Part shown: positions 1-8,400 of the stretch, one piece after another
Position numbering within the stretch: the first letter of the stretch is position 1
Layout: every line of letters begins with the position of its first letter
NCBI RefSeq assembly: GCF_031884435.1
Contig: NZ_CP134779.1
Coordinates: 2,356,001 to 2,420,000, forward strand
Reading direction: 5' to 3'
Length of the DNA: 64,000 nucleotides
From: Bosea sp. 685
Lineage (GTDB): Bacteria > Pseudomonadota > Alphaproteobacteria > Rhizobiales > Beijerinckiaceae
The notes under the pieces: generated by a model
Seen by the model: the letters and a program-made list of their open reading frames with translations, nothing else
Databases searched by the model: none
Told to the model about the DNA's origin: nothing
Program-made: the position numbers and the translations under genes

Positions 1-123
1 AGTGGGCCGCAGATTCGCTTGCGATTGCGCCTTGCGATGCTCGAAATCTGCCACGGATTCGTCTGTTTCTGCCTCTGGATGGATGATCTGATCGCGGTGG
101 ACCGGCCCGTCAAGCCTGCGGCA
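1..123. other. Left edge, no supported gene
   Basis: Nothing here can be assigned firmly. On the minus strand two frames stay open to the window edge after the DUF993 stop, one with a possible GTG start at 54 (reads VADFEHRKAQ). The next gene of the minus-strand operon may begin here, but too few codons are visible to name it. Confidence 0.2.
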
Positions 124-1287
124 TCAGGCGACGCCATGGAGGGCGAGGACATGCCCCATCCGCTGCGCCGCCCGGTCGGGGTCCAAGAACAGGCCGAGTG
201 TCGCGGCGTGACGGAAGACGCGAGCGAGATGCAGCACCGAGCGGGCGCCCTGCTGGGCACCGAGCATGGTGAAATGCTCCTGATGGCCGCCGAGGTAAGC
301 GAGCAGGACGACGCCGGTCTTGTAATACTGCGTCGGAGGCTGGAATAATTCGCGTGAGAGTTCCACGGTCGGGTCGAGGATGTCCCGGAAGGGCGCGACG
401 CCGCCTTGCGTCAAGGCCTTGAGGGCGGCCGATGCGATGGGTGCGATCGGATCGAAGATGCCGAGCAAGGCGTGGCTGAAGCCCTGCGCGTCTCCCGTGA
501 TCAGTTCGGGATAGTTGAAGTCATCGCCGGTATACATCGCGACGCCCTCAGGGAGGCGGCGGCGCATCGCGATCTCGAGCCCCTTGTCGAGGAGCGAGAT
601 CTTGATGCCGGCGATCCTGCCGGCATTGTCGGCGATCATGCCGAGGCAGGAATCCATCGCGGCATCGATGTCGCGACCGCCCCAATAGCCGGCGAGCGCC
701 GGATCGAACATGTCGCCGAGCCAGTGCAGGATTACCGGCTGGTCCGCCTCGGAGAGGACGCGGGCATAGACGCGGGCATAATCGGCGGGGGATCGTGCCG
801 CCCGGGCGAGAGCCCGGCTCGCCATCAGGATGACGCGCCCGCCGAGACCCTGGACATAGGACAACTGCTCGAGATAGGCGGCGATGACGCTCTCGATCGT
901 CGCGTCCTCGGGCGTGAGTTGTTCGGTCCCGACGCCTGAGAAGACCACTGCGTCGGGCCGCTGGCGGGCGCTAGCGAGGGTGTTGCGGATCAGGATTTTC
1001 GCGGAGGGCCAATCCAGCCCCATGCCGCGCTGGGCGGTATCCATCGCCTCGGCGACGCCGAGGCCGAGATCCCAGAGATGCTCGCGGAAGCGCTGTGTCG
1101 CGTCGAAATCGATCGCGATCTCGCGCATCGGCGCGATATCGGCCAGCGGATCGGCGACGACATGGGCGGCCGAGAGGACGGCGCGCGCCAGCGTTTCGCC
1201 GGGACGGGCGGTGTCCCAGCGGACAGGATCGGGCAGGGCGAAGCGTTCCAGAGAGCGGTCTGCGCGGGGAAGAGCGAGCGTGATCAT
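124..1287 (-). CDS. DUF993 family protein, DHDPS/NAL-like aldolase fold
   Basis: This 387-residue protein resembles the DUF993 family, class-I aldolase-like TIM barrels related to dihydrodipicolinate synthase. GIKISLLD in the second half carries the lysine expected to form the Schiff base, and YTGDDFNYPELI follows at the spacing of the family's barrel-closing loop. The natural substrate of DUF993 proteins is not established to my knowledge; a retro-aldol or dehydration step on a keto-acid is an inference. Its ATG shares one base with the stop of the upstream MaoC gene (TGATG), so it is the third gene of an SDR-MaoC-DUF993 operon. Cytoplasmic; no signal peptide. Confidence 0.85.
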   Translation of the reverse strand: MITLALPRADRSLERFALPDPVRWDTARPGETLARAVLSAAHVVADPLADIAPMREIAIDFDATQRFREHLWDLGLGVAEAMDTAQRGMGLDWPSAKILIRNTLASARQRPDAVVFSGVGTEQLTPEDATIESVIAAYLEQLSYVQGLGGRVILMASRALARAARSPADYARVYARVLSEADQPVILHWLGDMFDPALAGYWGGRDIDAAMDSCLGMIADNAGRIAGIKISLLDKGLEIAMRRRLPEGVAMYTGDDFNYPELITGDAQGFSHALLGIFDPIAPIASAALKALTQGGVAPFRDILDPTVELSRELFQPPTQYYKTGVVLLAYLGGHQEHFTMLGAQQGARSVLHLARVFRHAATLGLFLDPDRAAQRMGHVLALHGVA

Positions 1288-1775
1288 CAGGGCGACCGTT
1301 CCGAGGCTTGAGGGCGCAGGCGGGTGAGGAGCGTGGTTTCGCCTTCCTGGGCGATCTCGCCGCCGCGTTTCACCACTTCGAAAGCCAGCGTGACGATGCC
1401 TTGGCCCTTGCTGGACAGGCGCTTGCCGGCGACGCGGATTTGCGCGCCGATGCGGTCGCCCGCGAAGATCGGGGCCCTGAAGCGCCAGTTCCAGCCGAGC
1501 GAGGCGATTGCCATGATGCGCACCGAGGCCCGGTTCTTCAGCCCGTCGGTCAGCGCCAGGCCGAGCAGGCCATGGGCGACCCTGGCCGGAAAGCCCTGCG
1601 AGCGGGCGAAGTCATCATCCATGTGGATGTCGAAGAAATCGCCGGAGAGGCCGGCAAAGGAGACGATATGCGCCTCGGTCACGACCAGGAAGCCGGTCTG
1701 GTAGCGATCGCCCTCCTCAAGGTCCTCGAACCAGTATTCGCCCGGGGGAAGCTCTCTGCCGCTCATGATCGTCAC
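1287..1775 (-). CDS. MaoC family (R)-hydratase/dehydratase
   Basis: A 162-residue single hot-dog domain of the MaoC type. The hydratase signature is visible: an aspartate and histidine in SGDFFDIHMDD, followed by ARVAHGLL. Such enzymes hydrate or dehydrate (R)-3-hydroxyacyl-CoA-like thioesters, or act on related acids. The GTG start at 1775 overlaps the SDR stop by four bases (GTGA); an ATG nine bases inside (1766) is an equally good start. It lies between an SDR and a DUF993 aldolase in one operon and faces a divergent CoA-transferase/crotonase pair, so a CoA-ester degradation role is likely. The substrate cannot be read from the sequence. Confidence 0.88.
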   Translation of the reverse strand: MTIMSGRELPPGEYWFEDLEEGDRYQTGFLVVTEAHIVSFAGLSGDFFDIHMDDDFARSQGFPARVAHGLLGLALTDGLKNRASVRIMAIASLGWNWRFRAPIFAGDRIGAQIRVAGKRLSSKGQGIVTLAFEVVKRGGEIAQEGETTLLTRLRPQASERSP

Positions 1776-2566
1776 AGCCTGCGCACCGCCAGGCCGCCAT
1801 CGACCCGCACCACCTCGCCGGTCGAATAGGGCAGGGAGCCTGAGGCCAGCATCGCGGCCGCCTTGCCGATATCCTCGGGCTCGCCCCAGCGGGCGAGCGG
1901 GGTGAGGCCTTCAGCGAAAAGCGCGTCATAACGCTCCTTCGCCACGGCGGTCATGTTGGTGCGGATGATACCGGGGCGGATCTCGTAGGCATTGATGCCG
2001 TCCCCGGCGAGGCGCGCCGCGAAGAGCTGCGACATCATCGCGAGCCCCGTCTTGGAAATGCAGTACTCGGCCCGGTCGGCCGAGGCGAACTCGACATTGA
2101 TCGAGGAGATCGTGACGATGCTGCGGAAGCGGTCTGACGGGGCTTGCACCATCTTCCGCGCGACGGCTTGCGTCAGGAAGAAGGGGCCCCGCAGATTGAC
2201 CGCCATCAAGCGGTCATAGCTCTCGGGCGTGACCTTCAGGATGTCATCGCGCCTGGCGACGGAGATGCCGGCATTGTTGACGAGGCAGTGCAAGCCGCCG
2301 AAGGCGGCCCAGGCCTCATCGACCAGGGCTTGCTGGCTGGAGAGGTCGCTGATGTCGCCAGGCAGCGCCACGGCCTTGCCGCCGCGCGCCTCGATTGTGG
2401 CGATGGTCGCGGGCAGATCATCGGATTCGGCCAAGTCGTTGGCAATGATGTTGAAACCGGCATCCGACAGGGCAAGCGCGATGGCGCGGCCGATGCCGCG
2501 GCCTGCGCCCGTGACGAGGGCGTTTCCGAGCTGTGGTCGATCCATCCCAGCGTTTCCCGGCTTCAT
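1772..2566 (-). CDS. SDR family oxidoreductase (3-ketoacyl-ACP reductase type)
   Basis: A 264-residue classical short-chain dehydrogenase. TGAGRGIGRA near residue 18 binds NAD(P), NNAG is present, and the catalytic serine (ISSIN) and YCISK tyrosine-lysine pair are intact. The C-terminus contains the usual PEDIGKAAAMLAS and GEVVRVDGG segments. First gene of a minus-strand operon (SDR, MaoC, DUF993) with four-base overlap to MaoC. It probably interconverts a hydroxy and a keto group on the same substrate the MaoC protein handles. Annotation as FabG would be too specific because the context is catabolic. Confidence 0.9.
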   Translation of the reverse strand: MKPGNAGMDRPQLGNALVTGAGRGIGRAIALALSDAGFNIIANDLAESDDLPATIATIEARGGKAVALPGDISDLSSQQALVDEAWAAFGGLHCLVNNAGISVARRDDILKVTPESYDRLMAVNLRGPFFLTQAVARKMVQAPSDRFRSIVTISSINVEFASADRAEYCISKTGLAMMSQLFAARLAGDGINAYEIRPGIIRTNMTAVAKERYDALFAEGLTPLARWGEPEDIGKAAAMLASGSLPYSTGEVVRVDGGLAVRRL

Positions 2567-2597
2567 TTTTTCAGTTGCGTGGCCTTGTTGATCCCTG

Positions 2598-2615
2598 TAG
2601 TAAATCGATCTACTA
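2598..2615. promoter_or_regulatory. Inverted repeat in the divergent SDR/CoA-transferase promoter region
   Basis: TAGTA and TACTA flank an 8-base centre (AATCGATC) in the 229-bp region between the divergent SDR (start 2566) and CoA-transferase (start 2796). The size and symmetry fit a TetR-like operator. No regulator gene adjoins this cluster in the window, so the partner is unknown. Confidence 0.35.
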
Positions 2616-2795
2616 GAACGATCAAGTCAGTTTTTAAACTGCGTCTTTTGGGAGTGGAACGATGAGGCTCACGGTGAAACGTCGCGCCTTCGATGGCGGG
2701 GACGGCCTCGCGCTGCCTTGGCTTCGCGGGCCCATCGTCGCCTGCGCGCAGCAGCCAAATGCGGACATATCCGGCTCCGATCCGATGAGAACGCC

Positions 2796-4421
2796 ATGAT
2801 GAACAAGATCATTTCCGCGACTGAGGCGGCGCGATTCATTCCTGATGGGGCGGTTCTGGCGATCGGCTCGTCGGCGGGACTCAACTGCCCCGACCACATG
2901 CTGAGGGCGGTCGGCGAACGCTTCGCTGGGGAGGGGCATCCGCGGAATTTGACGGTGTTCTCGCCGATCGCGGCCGGCGACATGTATGGCGTCAAGGGTA
3001 TCGACCATCTGGCGCGCAAGGGCCTGCTCGAAACCATCCTCGCCGGCTCCTTTCCGAGCGGGCCGTCCTCGCTGCCGTCGCCGGCGATCTGGGAGATGAT
3101 CGAGCGCGACGAGGTTGCGGCCTATAATTTGCCGTCGGGCGTGATGTACGACATGGCCCGCGACGCGGCGGCCAAGCGTCCGGGCGTGCTGACCAAGGTC
3201 GGCCTCGACACCTTCGTCGATCCGCGCCTCAACGGGGGCAAGATGAACGCGGCCGCGGCGAAGCGCGGCGAGGTGGTGCAGGTCGTCGAGTTCGGCGGCG
3301 AAACCTGGCTGCATTTCCCCAATCATTTCCCGCAGGTCGCGATCATTCGCGGGACGACGGCCGATGAGCGCGGCAATATCTCGATGGAGCAGGAGGGGGC
3401 CGTGCTCGGCATGGTCGACCTCGCGCTGGCTGCCCGCAATTCAGGCGGGATCGTGATCTGCCAGGTCAAGCGAACGACGGCTGCAGGGACGATTCCCGCC
3501 CACAGAGTCCATATCCCGTCGACGCTGGTCGATTACGTCGTCGTCGACCCCGACCAGGCCCAGGCAACGGAGATCCTCTATGATCCCGCGATCAGCGGGG
3601 AAGTCCGCCGTCCGATCAGCAGCTTCAAGCCAGAGCCCTTCAGCGTCGACAAGGTGATCGCGCGGCGCGCCGCGATGGAGCTGATGGATGACGGTGCGGT
3701 CAATCTCGGCTTCGGAATCTCGGCGCTGGTGCCGCAGATCCTGATCGAGGAAGGCCAGGCCGAGGCGGTGACCTGGGTGATCGAGCAGGGCGCCGTCGGC
3801 GGCGTTCCCCTGACGGGCTTCGCCTTCGGCTGCGCCGCCAATGCGCAGGCGATCTTCCCGACCCCGCAGCAATTCACTTACTTTCAGGGCGGCGGCTTCG
3901 ACTGCTCGCTGCTCTCCTTCCTCGAGGTCGACGCCTTCGGCAGCGTGAACGTCTCGCGATTGCCGTCACGGCCCTATCTCACTGCCGGTTGCGGCGGCTT
4001 CGTCGACATCACGACGCGGGCGCGCAAGATCGTCTTCAGCGGCTATTTCACGGCGGGCGGCTTGCAGGTGGCGGCCGAGGATGGCGGTTTGCGCATCCGG
4101 CAGGACGGCAAGATTTCCAAATTCGTGCCTGAGGTCGGCCACGTCACCTTCAGCGGCCGAAACGCGGTCGAGCGGGGGCAGGACATCACCTATGTCACCG
4201 AGCGCTGCGTCCTCAAGCTGCGCCGCGAGGGTTTGACCGTGGTGGAGATCGCGCCGGGCGTCGATCTCGAACGCGACATCCTCGCCCGGGCGGGCACGCC
4301 GCTGCAGGTGGCGAGCGATCTCAAGCTGATGGATGTGCGCTTGTTCCGGCCGGAGCCGATCGGGCTCAGCCTGGCCCGCAAACCCGCCCCAGTCATTCGG
4401 ACCGGCCTGCAGGCTGCGTGA
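2796..4421 (+). CDS. Acyl-CoA:acetate/propionate CoA-transferase (fused alpha-beta type)
   Basis: A 541-residue family-I CoA-transferase with alpha and beta halves fused, as in propionate CoA-transferase and YdiF. The beta half contains IEQGAVGGVPLTG, whose glutamate (about residue 330) is the expected covalent CoA-accepting residue, followed by GGGFDCSLLS and the distal FSGYFTAGG segment. Start: an open frame extends 26 codons further upstream, but that stretch is basic and atypical; MMNKIISATEAARFIPDGAVL at 2796 (or 2799) matches family N-termini. The next gene, a crotonase, starts 10 bases after the stop. The enzyme would activate a carboxylic acid by moving CoA from an acyl-CoA donor. Confidence 0.9.
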   Translation: MMNKIISATEAARFIPDGAVLAIGSSAGLNCPDHMLRAVGERFAGEGHPRNLTVFSPIAAGDMYGVKGIDHLARKGLLETILAGSFPSGPSSLPSPAIWEMIERDEVAAYNLPSGVMYDMARDAAAKRPGVLTKVGLDTFVDPRLNGGKMNAAAAKRGEVVQVVEFGGETWLHFPNHFPQVAIIRGTTADERGNISMEQEGAVLGMVDLALAARNSGGIVICQVKRTTAAGTIPAHRVHIPSTLVDYVVVDPDQAQATEILYDPAISGEVRRPISSFKPEPFSVDKVIARRAAMELMDDGAVNLGFGISALVPQILIEEGQAEAVTWVIEQGAVGGVPLTGFAFGCAANAQAIFPTPQQFTYFQGGGFDCSLLSFLEVDAFGSVNVSRLPSRPYLTAGCGGFVDITTRARKIVFSGYFTAGGLQVAAEDGGLRIRQDGKISKFVPEVGHVTFSGRNAVERGQDITYVTERCVLKLRREGLTVVEIAPGVDLERDILARAGTPLQVASDLKLMDVRLFRPEPIGLSLARKPAPVIRTGLQAA

Positions 4422-4431
4422 GGGGCAAACG

Positions 4432-5217
4432 ATGACTGACAGCCTTCTGAAGAACGATGTTTTCGAGGCGGTGCTGGCCGCGCCCGGTGTCGTCCTCATC
4501 CGCATCATCTCCAAGCCGCTCGGCGTGTTCACCATCGCGGCGCGGCGGGCGTTGACCGCCTTTCTGGAAAGCGTGCAGCGCGATCATGGCGCCCGCTGCG
4601 TCGTGCTGATCGGCAGCGGGCAGGCCTTCTCCGTTGGCTCCAATATCCGCGAATTCGAAGCCACAGCCGCCTGGATCGAAGAGGCGCGCCTGGTGGAGAC
4701 GAAGCTCAACGAGACCATCGAGCGCGGCCCGGTTCCAGTGATCGCCGCCTGCAACGGGCATACGCTGGGCGGCGGCATGGTCCTGGCGCTGGCCTGCGAT
4801 TTCCGCATCGCCGGCCGCAGCGCGAGCTTCGGCGTTCCCGAGGTCAAGCTCGGCGCGATGGCGACCGCGACGGGGACGCAGCGCCTGCCGATGCTGGTGG
4901 GGCGTGGCCAGGCGCTGCGCCTGATGCTGACGGGGCAGACGATCGGCGCGGAAGAGGCCTACCGGATCGGGCTGGTCGAGGAGCTCGTTGGGGATGACGA
5001 GCTCGAAGCCCGGGCGCTCGCGGTCGCGGAGCTGATCGCCAGCCAGTCGCCCAAGGCGGTCGCGGCCTCCAGGCGCAGCGTCTCGGCCGGCCTGCGCAAT
5101 GGCTATCAGGCCGGGCTTCTGATGGAGGAGGAGATCACCGTGCCGCTTGGCCTCTCCGACGACGCCATCGAAGGCAAGGCCGCCTTCGTCGAGAAGCGGC
5201 CGCCACGTTTCGTTTAG
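4432..5217 (+). CDS. Enoyl-CoA hydratase/isomerase family (crotonase) protein
   Basis: A 261-residue crotonase. The oxyanion segments are present (QAFSVGSNI; NGHTLGGGM), and the PEVKLG glutamate (E137) aligns with rat hydratase Glu164. The position of Glu144 (GGGCELA in rat) reads GGGMVLA, so one of the two hydratase glutamates is a valine (V117). This argues for isomerase or another crotonase chemistry rather than plain hydration. The ATG at 4432 follows an AGGGG Shine-Dalgarno and lies 10 bases after the CoA-transferase stop; the frame is open for 33 codons upstream, overlapping that gene. It probably acts on the CoA ester formed by the preceding enzyme. Confidence 0.88.
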   Translation: MTDSLLKNDVFEAVLAAPGVVLIRIISKPLGVFTIAARRALTAFLESVQRDHGARCVVLIGSGQAFSVGSNIREFEATAAWIEEARLVETKLNETIERGPVPVIAACNGHTLGGGMVLALACDFRIAGRSASFGVPEVKLGAMATATGTQRLPMLVGRGQALRLMLTGQTIGAEEAYRIGLVEELVGDDELEARALAVAELIASQSPKAVAASRRSVSAGLRNGYQAGLLMEEEITVPLGLSDDAIEGKAAFVEKRPPRFV

Positions 5218-5281
5218 GGCTGAGAGCCCAGCGGGAAATGAACCTAGCGATTTCAAGGGCTCTGATTTGATCACCTATGCG

Positions 5282-5390
5282 CCGTCATTCCGGACAAGCC
5301 GCGCAGCGGCGCAGATCCGGAATCCATCGGAGGGCTCCGGAACTCTACGATGGATTCCGGATCTCCGCTTCGCTGCGTCCGGAATGACGG
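5282..5390. repeat. Imperfect ~109-bp palindromic intergenic repeat
   Basis: Two arms of about 45 bases face each other. CCGTCATTCCGGAC at 5282 is mirrored by GTCCGGAATGACGG ending at 5390, and GATCCGGAATCCATCG by CGATGGATTCCGGATC, with mismatches only in the GC-rich middle of each arm. It fills most of the gap between the crotonase and the next gene. Elements of this look are dispersed in many Hyphomicrobiales genomes (from memory). It could also end transcription of the CoA-transferase/crotonase transcript. No second copy occurs in this window. Confidence 0.8.
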
Positions 5391-5515
5391 TGCGGGTGAT
5401 GGCGAGCGATCGGAGGTCCTTGATATCGCTCGATGCATTTCAGGTTGGCCTCCTGGGATGAGGGCTCAGGGAGGCAAGAAGCCTCTCAGTTGGCTCCTCC
5501 TTTTTCGATGATGGC

Positions 5516-6379
5516 ATGATGACGGAACGCCACGGGCTTGCGCCCTTGTCTCTGGATCGCTGCTCGATCAACACGGCGACGCTCGGCCATCGCCTGCCGA
5601 TCGAGGAGGTCGTCGATCTCGTCGCGCGCTTCGGCTTCGGGGCGATCGCGCCCTGGCGGCGTGATCTCGAGGGGCGCAGCGTTGCCGCCATTGCACGGCG
5701 CATTCGTGAGGCTGGCCTTGTGCTCAGCGGCTATTGCCGCAGCACCTATCTCCCGGCCGCGACGCAGGCGCAGTTCAAGGCGAATGTCGCGGATAATCTG
5801 CGCGCGCTGGACGAAGCGGCCCTGCTCGGAGCACCCTGTTTCGTGCTTGTGGTCGGTAGCCTTCCGGCCGGCGAGCGAGATCTCGATGCGGCTCGCGCGC
5901 AGGTCGCGGAAGGGCTGGCGCTGCTCCTCGAACAGGCCCGCACTTGCGGCGTCGCCCTGGCGCTGGAGCCGCTGCACCCGATGTATGCCGGCGACCGCTC
6001 CTGCGTGACGAGCCTGGCGGAAGCGCTCGCCATCTGCGAGGCGCTCGATCCCGAGCGGCGCGGCGGCATCGGGGTCGCCATCGACGTCTACCATGTCTGG
6101 TGGGATGCGCGGCTGAGTGAGGGAATCCGCAAGGCCGGGGAGGCGGGCCGGATCAGCGCCTTCCATCTCTGCGACTGGCTGGTGCCGACGCGCGATCTCC
6201 TGCTCGATCGCGGCATGATGGGCGACGGCGTGATCGATATTCCGAAGATTCGGGGGCTCGTGGAGCGGGCGGGATATCGCGGATTCATCGAGACCGAGAT
6301 CTTTTCGCGGGACTGGTGGGGGCGGCCCGAGCGTGAGATCCTGGCCACCTGCGCGGAGCGCCTGACGATCCGTTGCTGA
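5516..6379 (+). CDS. Sugar phosphate isomerase/epimerase family TIM-barrel protein
   Basis: A 287-residue xylose-isomerase-like TIM barrel (AP_endonuc_2 fold). Expected metal and catalytic residues appear in order: ALEPLHPMYAGDRS (Glu), IDVYHVWWD (Asp/His), FHLCDW (His/Asp) and FIETEIFS (Glu). Family members isomerise or epimerise sugars, keto-sugars or hydroxypyruvate, or cleave 3-keto-sugars; the sequence does not settle which. Start at 5516, with no good Shine-Dalgarno close by; several ATGs are clustered at 5508-5519. It is separated from the crotonase by the palindromic repeat, so it may be transcribed on its own. Confidence 0.85.
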   Translation: MMTERHGLAPLSLDRCSINTATLGHRLPIEEVVDLVARFGFGAIAPWRRDLEGRSVAAIARRIREAGLVLSGYCRSTYLPAATQAQFKANVADNLRALDEAALLGAPCFVLVVGSLPAGERDLDAARAQVAEGLALLLEQARTCGVALALEPLHPMYAGDRSCVTSLAEALAICEALDPERRGGIGVAIDVYHVWWDARLSEGIRKAGEAGRISAFHLCDWLVPTRDLLLDRGMMGDGVIDIPKIRGLVERAGYRGFIETEIFSRDWWGRPEREILATCAERLTIRC

Positions 6380-6451
6380 CGTCAGGAGGCGAGTAGGGGC
6401 ATAACTTCCGTCCATCGGATCGACGGGCAACGTGAATGGAAAACGCGCCAG

Positions 6452-6811
6452 ATGGTCGCCAGCCAGGGCTTCGCTGAATTCCTGCGTGAGCAGCTTGCGC
6501 CGCTCGGCCGTGTCACGCTGCGGCGCATGTTTGGCAAGACCGGTGTGTTTTGCGACCAGGTGATGTTCGCGGTGGTGGCGGAGGACACGCTCTATTTCCG
6601 GGTCGACGCTCACAACCGGGCGGAGTTCAAGGAAGCCGAAGCCTCTCCGCCGCTGAGCTATGAGAAGCAGGGGCAGGTCATAGACCTTTCCTTCTGGCGT
6701 GCGCCTGAGCGGCTGCTGGATGAGCCGGACGAGCTCGTCACTTGGGCGCGGTCGGCGCTGGCCGCGGCGCGCCGGGTCGCAGTGAAGCGTGTGTCGCCGC
6801 GCCGGGTATGA
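6452..6811 (+). CDS. TfoX/Sxy N-terminal domain protein
   Basis: A 119-residue protein consisting only of a TfoX N-terminal domain: LRRMFGKTGVF near residue 25, then the alternating strand pattern FAVVAEDTLYFRVD. TfoX/Sxy proteins were first known from competence regulation in gammaproteobacteria, but single-domain versions are widespread in alphaproteobacteria and their role is not established. No catalytic motif, signal or membrane segment. The length is normal for the single-domain form. It stands alone between the isomerase and the MFS gene. Confidence 0.85.
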   Translation: MVASQGFAEFLREQLAPLGRVTLRRMFGKTGVFCDQVMFAVVAEDTLYFRVDAHNRAEFKEAEASPPLSYEKQGQVIDLSFWRAPERLLDEPDELVTWARSALAAARRVAVKRVSPRRV

Positions 6812-6918
6812 TTCTGGATCGACCGCCGTCAAGCATCCCGCTGCCCTTGCGGGAGCTCCCGCGACAGGCTCGGCGCCGCGCGCTCCGCGCAGGTCGGTGC
6901 CGTGATTTTGCCGGCTTG

Positions 6919-6992
6919 TCTCATGTCGTGACATCCACCATGACGGACACGTCCGGGCCGTTGCGACAAAACGCCCCGGCAACGACATGAGA
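6919..6992. promoter_or_regulatory. Perfect 11-bp inverted repeat upstream of the MFS gene
   Basis: TCTCATGTCGT (6919-6929) is mirrored exactly by ACGACATGAGA (6982-6992), 8 bases before the MFS start codon. The left arm also sits inside a smaller palindrome, ATGTC-GT-GACAT. The arms could be two half-sites for a regulator, or pair in the mRNA leader and hide the ribosome site. No regulator gene adjoins. Confidence 0.45.
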
Positions 6993-7000
6993 ACACGGCG

Positions 7001-8218
7001 ATGAATCTCAATAGTCCGGTCAGCGTCTCACAGCGCGCCGCCATGCCCGTGCTGATCGCGCTCAGCACGACCCATCTGCTCAACGACATGATGCAGTCGC
7101 TGATCCCGGCGATCTATCCGATCATCAAGACCGCCTATGCGCTGGATTTCGGGCAGATCGGGCTGATCACCCTGACCTTCCAGATCGCGGCGTCGCTGCT
7201 GCAGCCGCTCGTCGGAGCCTATACCGACAAGCACCCGATGCCCTATTCGATGGTCGCCGGCATGGGCTTCACGCTCGCCGGGCTGATCGGGCTCGCCTAT
7301 GCCGGCAGCTATCCGCTGCTCCTGCTGGCGGCGGCCTGCGTCGGCATCGGCTCTTCGATCTTCCATCCCGAGGCGACGCGGATGGCACGCAGTGCGTCCG
7401 GCGGGCAGCACGGGTTGGCGCAGGGCATCTTCCAGCTCGGCGGGCAGACCGGCGGCGCGCTCGGGCCGCTGCTGGCGGCGTTCGTGATCGTGCCGCGCGG
7501 CCAGACCAGCCTCGCCTGGTTCTCGGCCGCGGCGCTCCTCGCGATGATCCTGATGACCTGGACCGCCGGGCGCCATGCTCAGTTGCGGAGCCAGCAGGCG
7601 GCCGCTCCGGTCGCGGTCAAGCTGGCGTCGGTGGCCGGGCCGCCGACCCGCCGCGTCGCGAGCGTCGTCCTGCCGATCACGATCCTGGTCATCCTGCTGT
7701 TTTCCAAGAACGCCTATTCGCAGAGCTTCAGCTCGTTCTACACCTTCTACCTGATCGGGAAGTTCGGTGTTTCCGTGCAGACCTCCCAGGTGATGCTGTT
7801 CCTCTTCCTGGTGGCCTCGGCGGCCGGGGCGGTCGGCGGCGGCATGCTGGGCGACAAGATCGGCCGTAACAAGATCATCTGGTTCTCGATCCTGGGGGCG
7901 CTGCCCTTCACGCTGATGCTGCCTTTCGCCAACCTGTTCTGGACCGGCGTGCTGACGGTTGTGATCAACCTGATCATGTCGAGCGCTTTCGCGGCGATCC
8001 TGATCTACGCGATGGAGCTTCTGCCCGGCCGCGTTGGATTGATCGGTGGCCTGTTCTACGGGCTGTCCTTCGGTCTCGGCGGAGTCGCCGCTGCCATGCT
8101 GGGCGAACTTGCCGACTGGGTCGGCATCGAGACCGTCTACCGGATCTGCGCGTTCCTGCCGGCGATCGGCCTGCTGGCCTGGTTCCTGCCGAAGATGACG
8201 GAGCATCCGGCGCGATAA
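7001..8218 (+). CDS. MFS transporter, Fsr (fosmidomycin resistance)-like
   Basis: A 405-residue major facilitator with about twelve membrane segments. The N-terminus STTHLLNDMMQSLIPAIYPI and the SSIFHPEATRMAR loop are typical of the Fsr/FosR branch of drug-proton antiporters. Family members export fosmidomycin or other small molecules; the local substrate is unknown. It is monocistronic, with an inverted repeat before its start and a 7-bp stem-loop just after its stop. Confidence 0.85.
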   Translation: MNLNSPVSVSQRAAMPVLIALSTTHLLNDMMQSLIPAIYPIIKTAYALDFGQIGLITLTFQIAASLLQPLVGAYTDKHPMPYSMVAGMGFTLAGLIGLAYAGSYPLLLLAAACVGIGSSIFHPEATRMARSASGGQHGLAQGIFQLGGQTGGALGPLLAAFVIVPRGQTSLAWFSAAALLAMILMTWTAGRHAQLRSQQAAAPVAVKLASVAGPPTRRVASVVLPITILVILLFSKNAYSQSFSSFYTFYLIGKFGVSVQTSQVMLFLFLVASAAGAVGGGMLGDKIGRNKIIWFSILGALPFTLMLPFANLFWTGVLTVVINLIMSSAFAAILIYAMELLPGRVGLIGGLFYGLSFGLGGVAAAMLGELADWVGIETVYRICAFLPAIGLLAWFLPKMTEHPAR

Positions 8219-8219
8219 G

Positions 8220-8237
8220 CCTGATGCCGTCATCAGG
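8220..8237 (+). terminator. Stem-loop after the MFS gene
   Basis: CCTGATG and CATCAGG form a perfect 7-bp stem with a four-base loop (CCGT) directly after the MFS stop codon. There is no downstream T run, so intrinsic termination is only likely, not shown. Confidence 0.4.
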
Positions 8238-8291
8238 AGGGGGCTGCCTGCATGGCCGCGCCGGCGGGTGCGACCGAAACAACAAAGCCAG

Positions 8292-8320
8292 TTGACAAAC
8301 AGTCCCCGTAATCGAACTAT
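8292..8320 (+). promoter_or_regulatory. Putative sigma-70 promoter of the amino-acid ABC operon
   Basis: A perfect TTGACA -35 box at 8292-8297 is followed after 17 bases by AACTAT as a weak -10. The operator-like palindrome 8320-8335 begins at its last base. The geometry suits a repressor acting at the start site. Confidence 0.5.
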
Positions 8321-8335
8321 TCCACTATAGCGGAA
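8320..8335. promoter_or_regulatory. Operator-like palindrome, copy 1 (XRE-cupin regulon)
   Basis: TTCCACTATAGCGGAA is palindromic except for one base pair. The same motif, TTCCGCTATAACGGAT, recurs at 11108-11123 in front of the octopine-dehydrogenase-like gene (13 of 16 bases match). Both copies flank the genes of one cluster that encodes an XRE-cupin regulator, which is therefore the likely ligand (inference). Confidence 0.65.
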
Positions 8336-8400
8336 TTGTGGGGGCCCTTGATGGACATCCGAGACCGGTCCGGGGTTCCACGCGACGCCGCTGCGACGGC

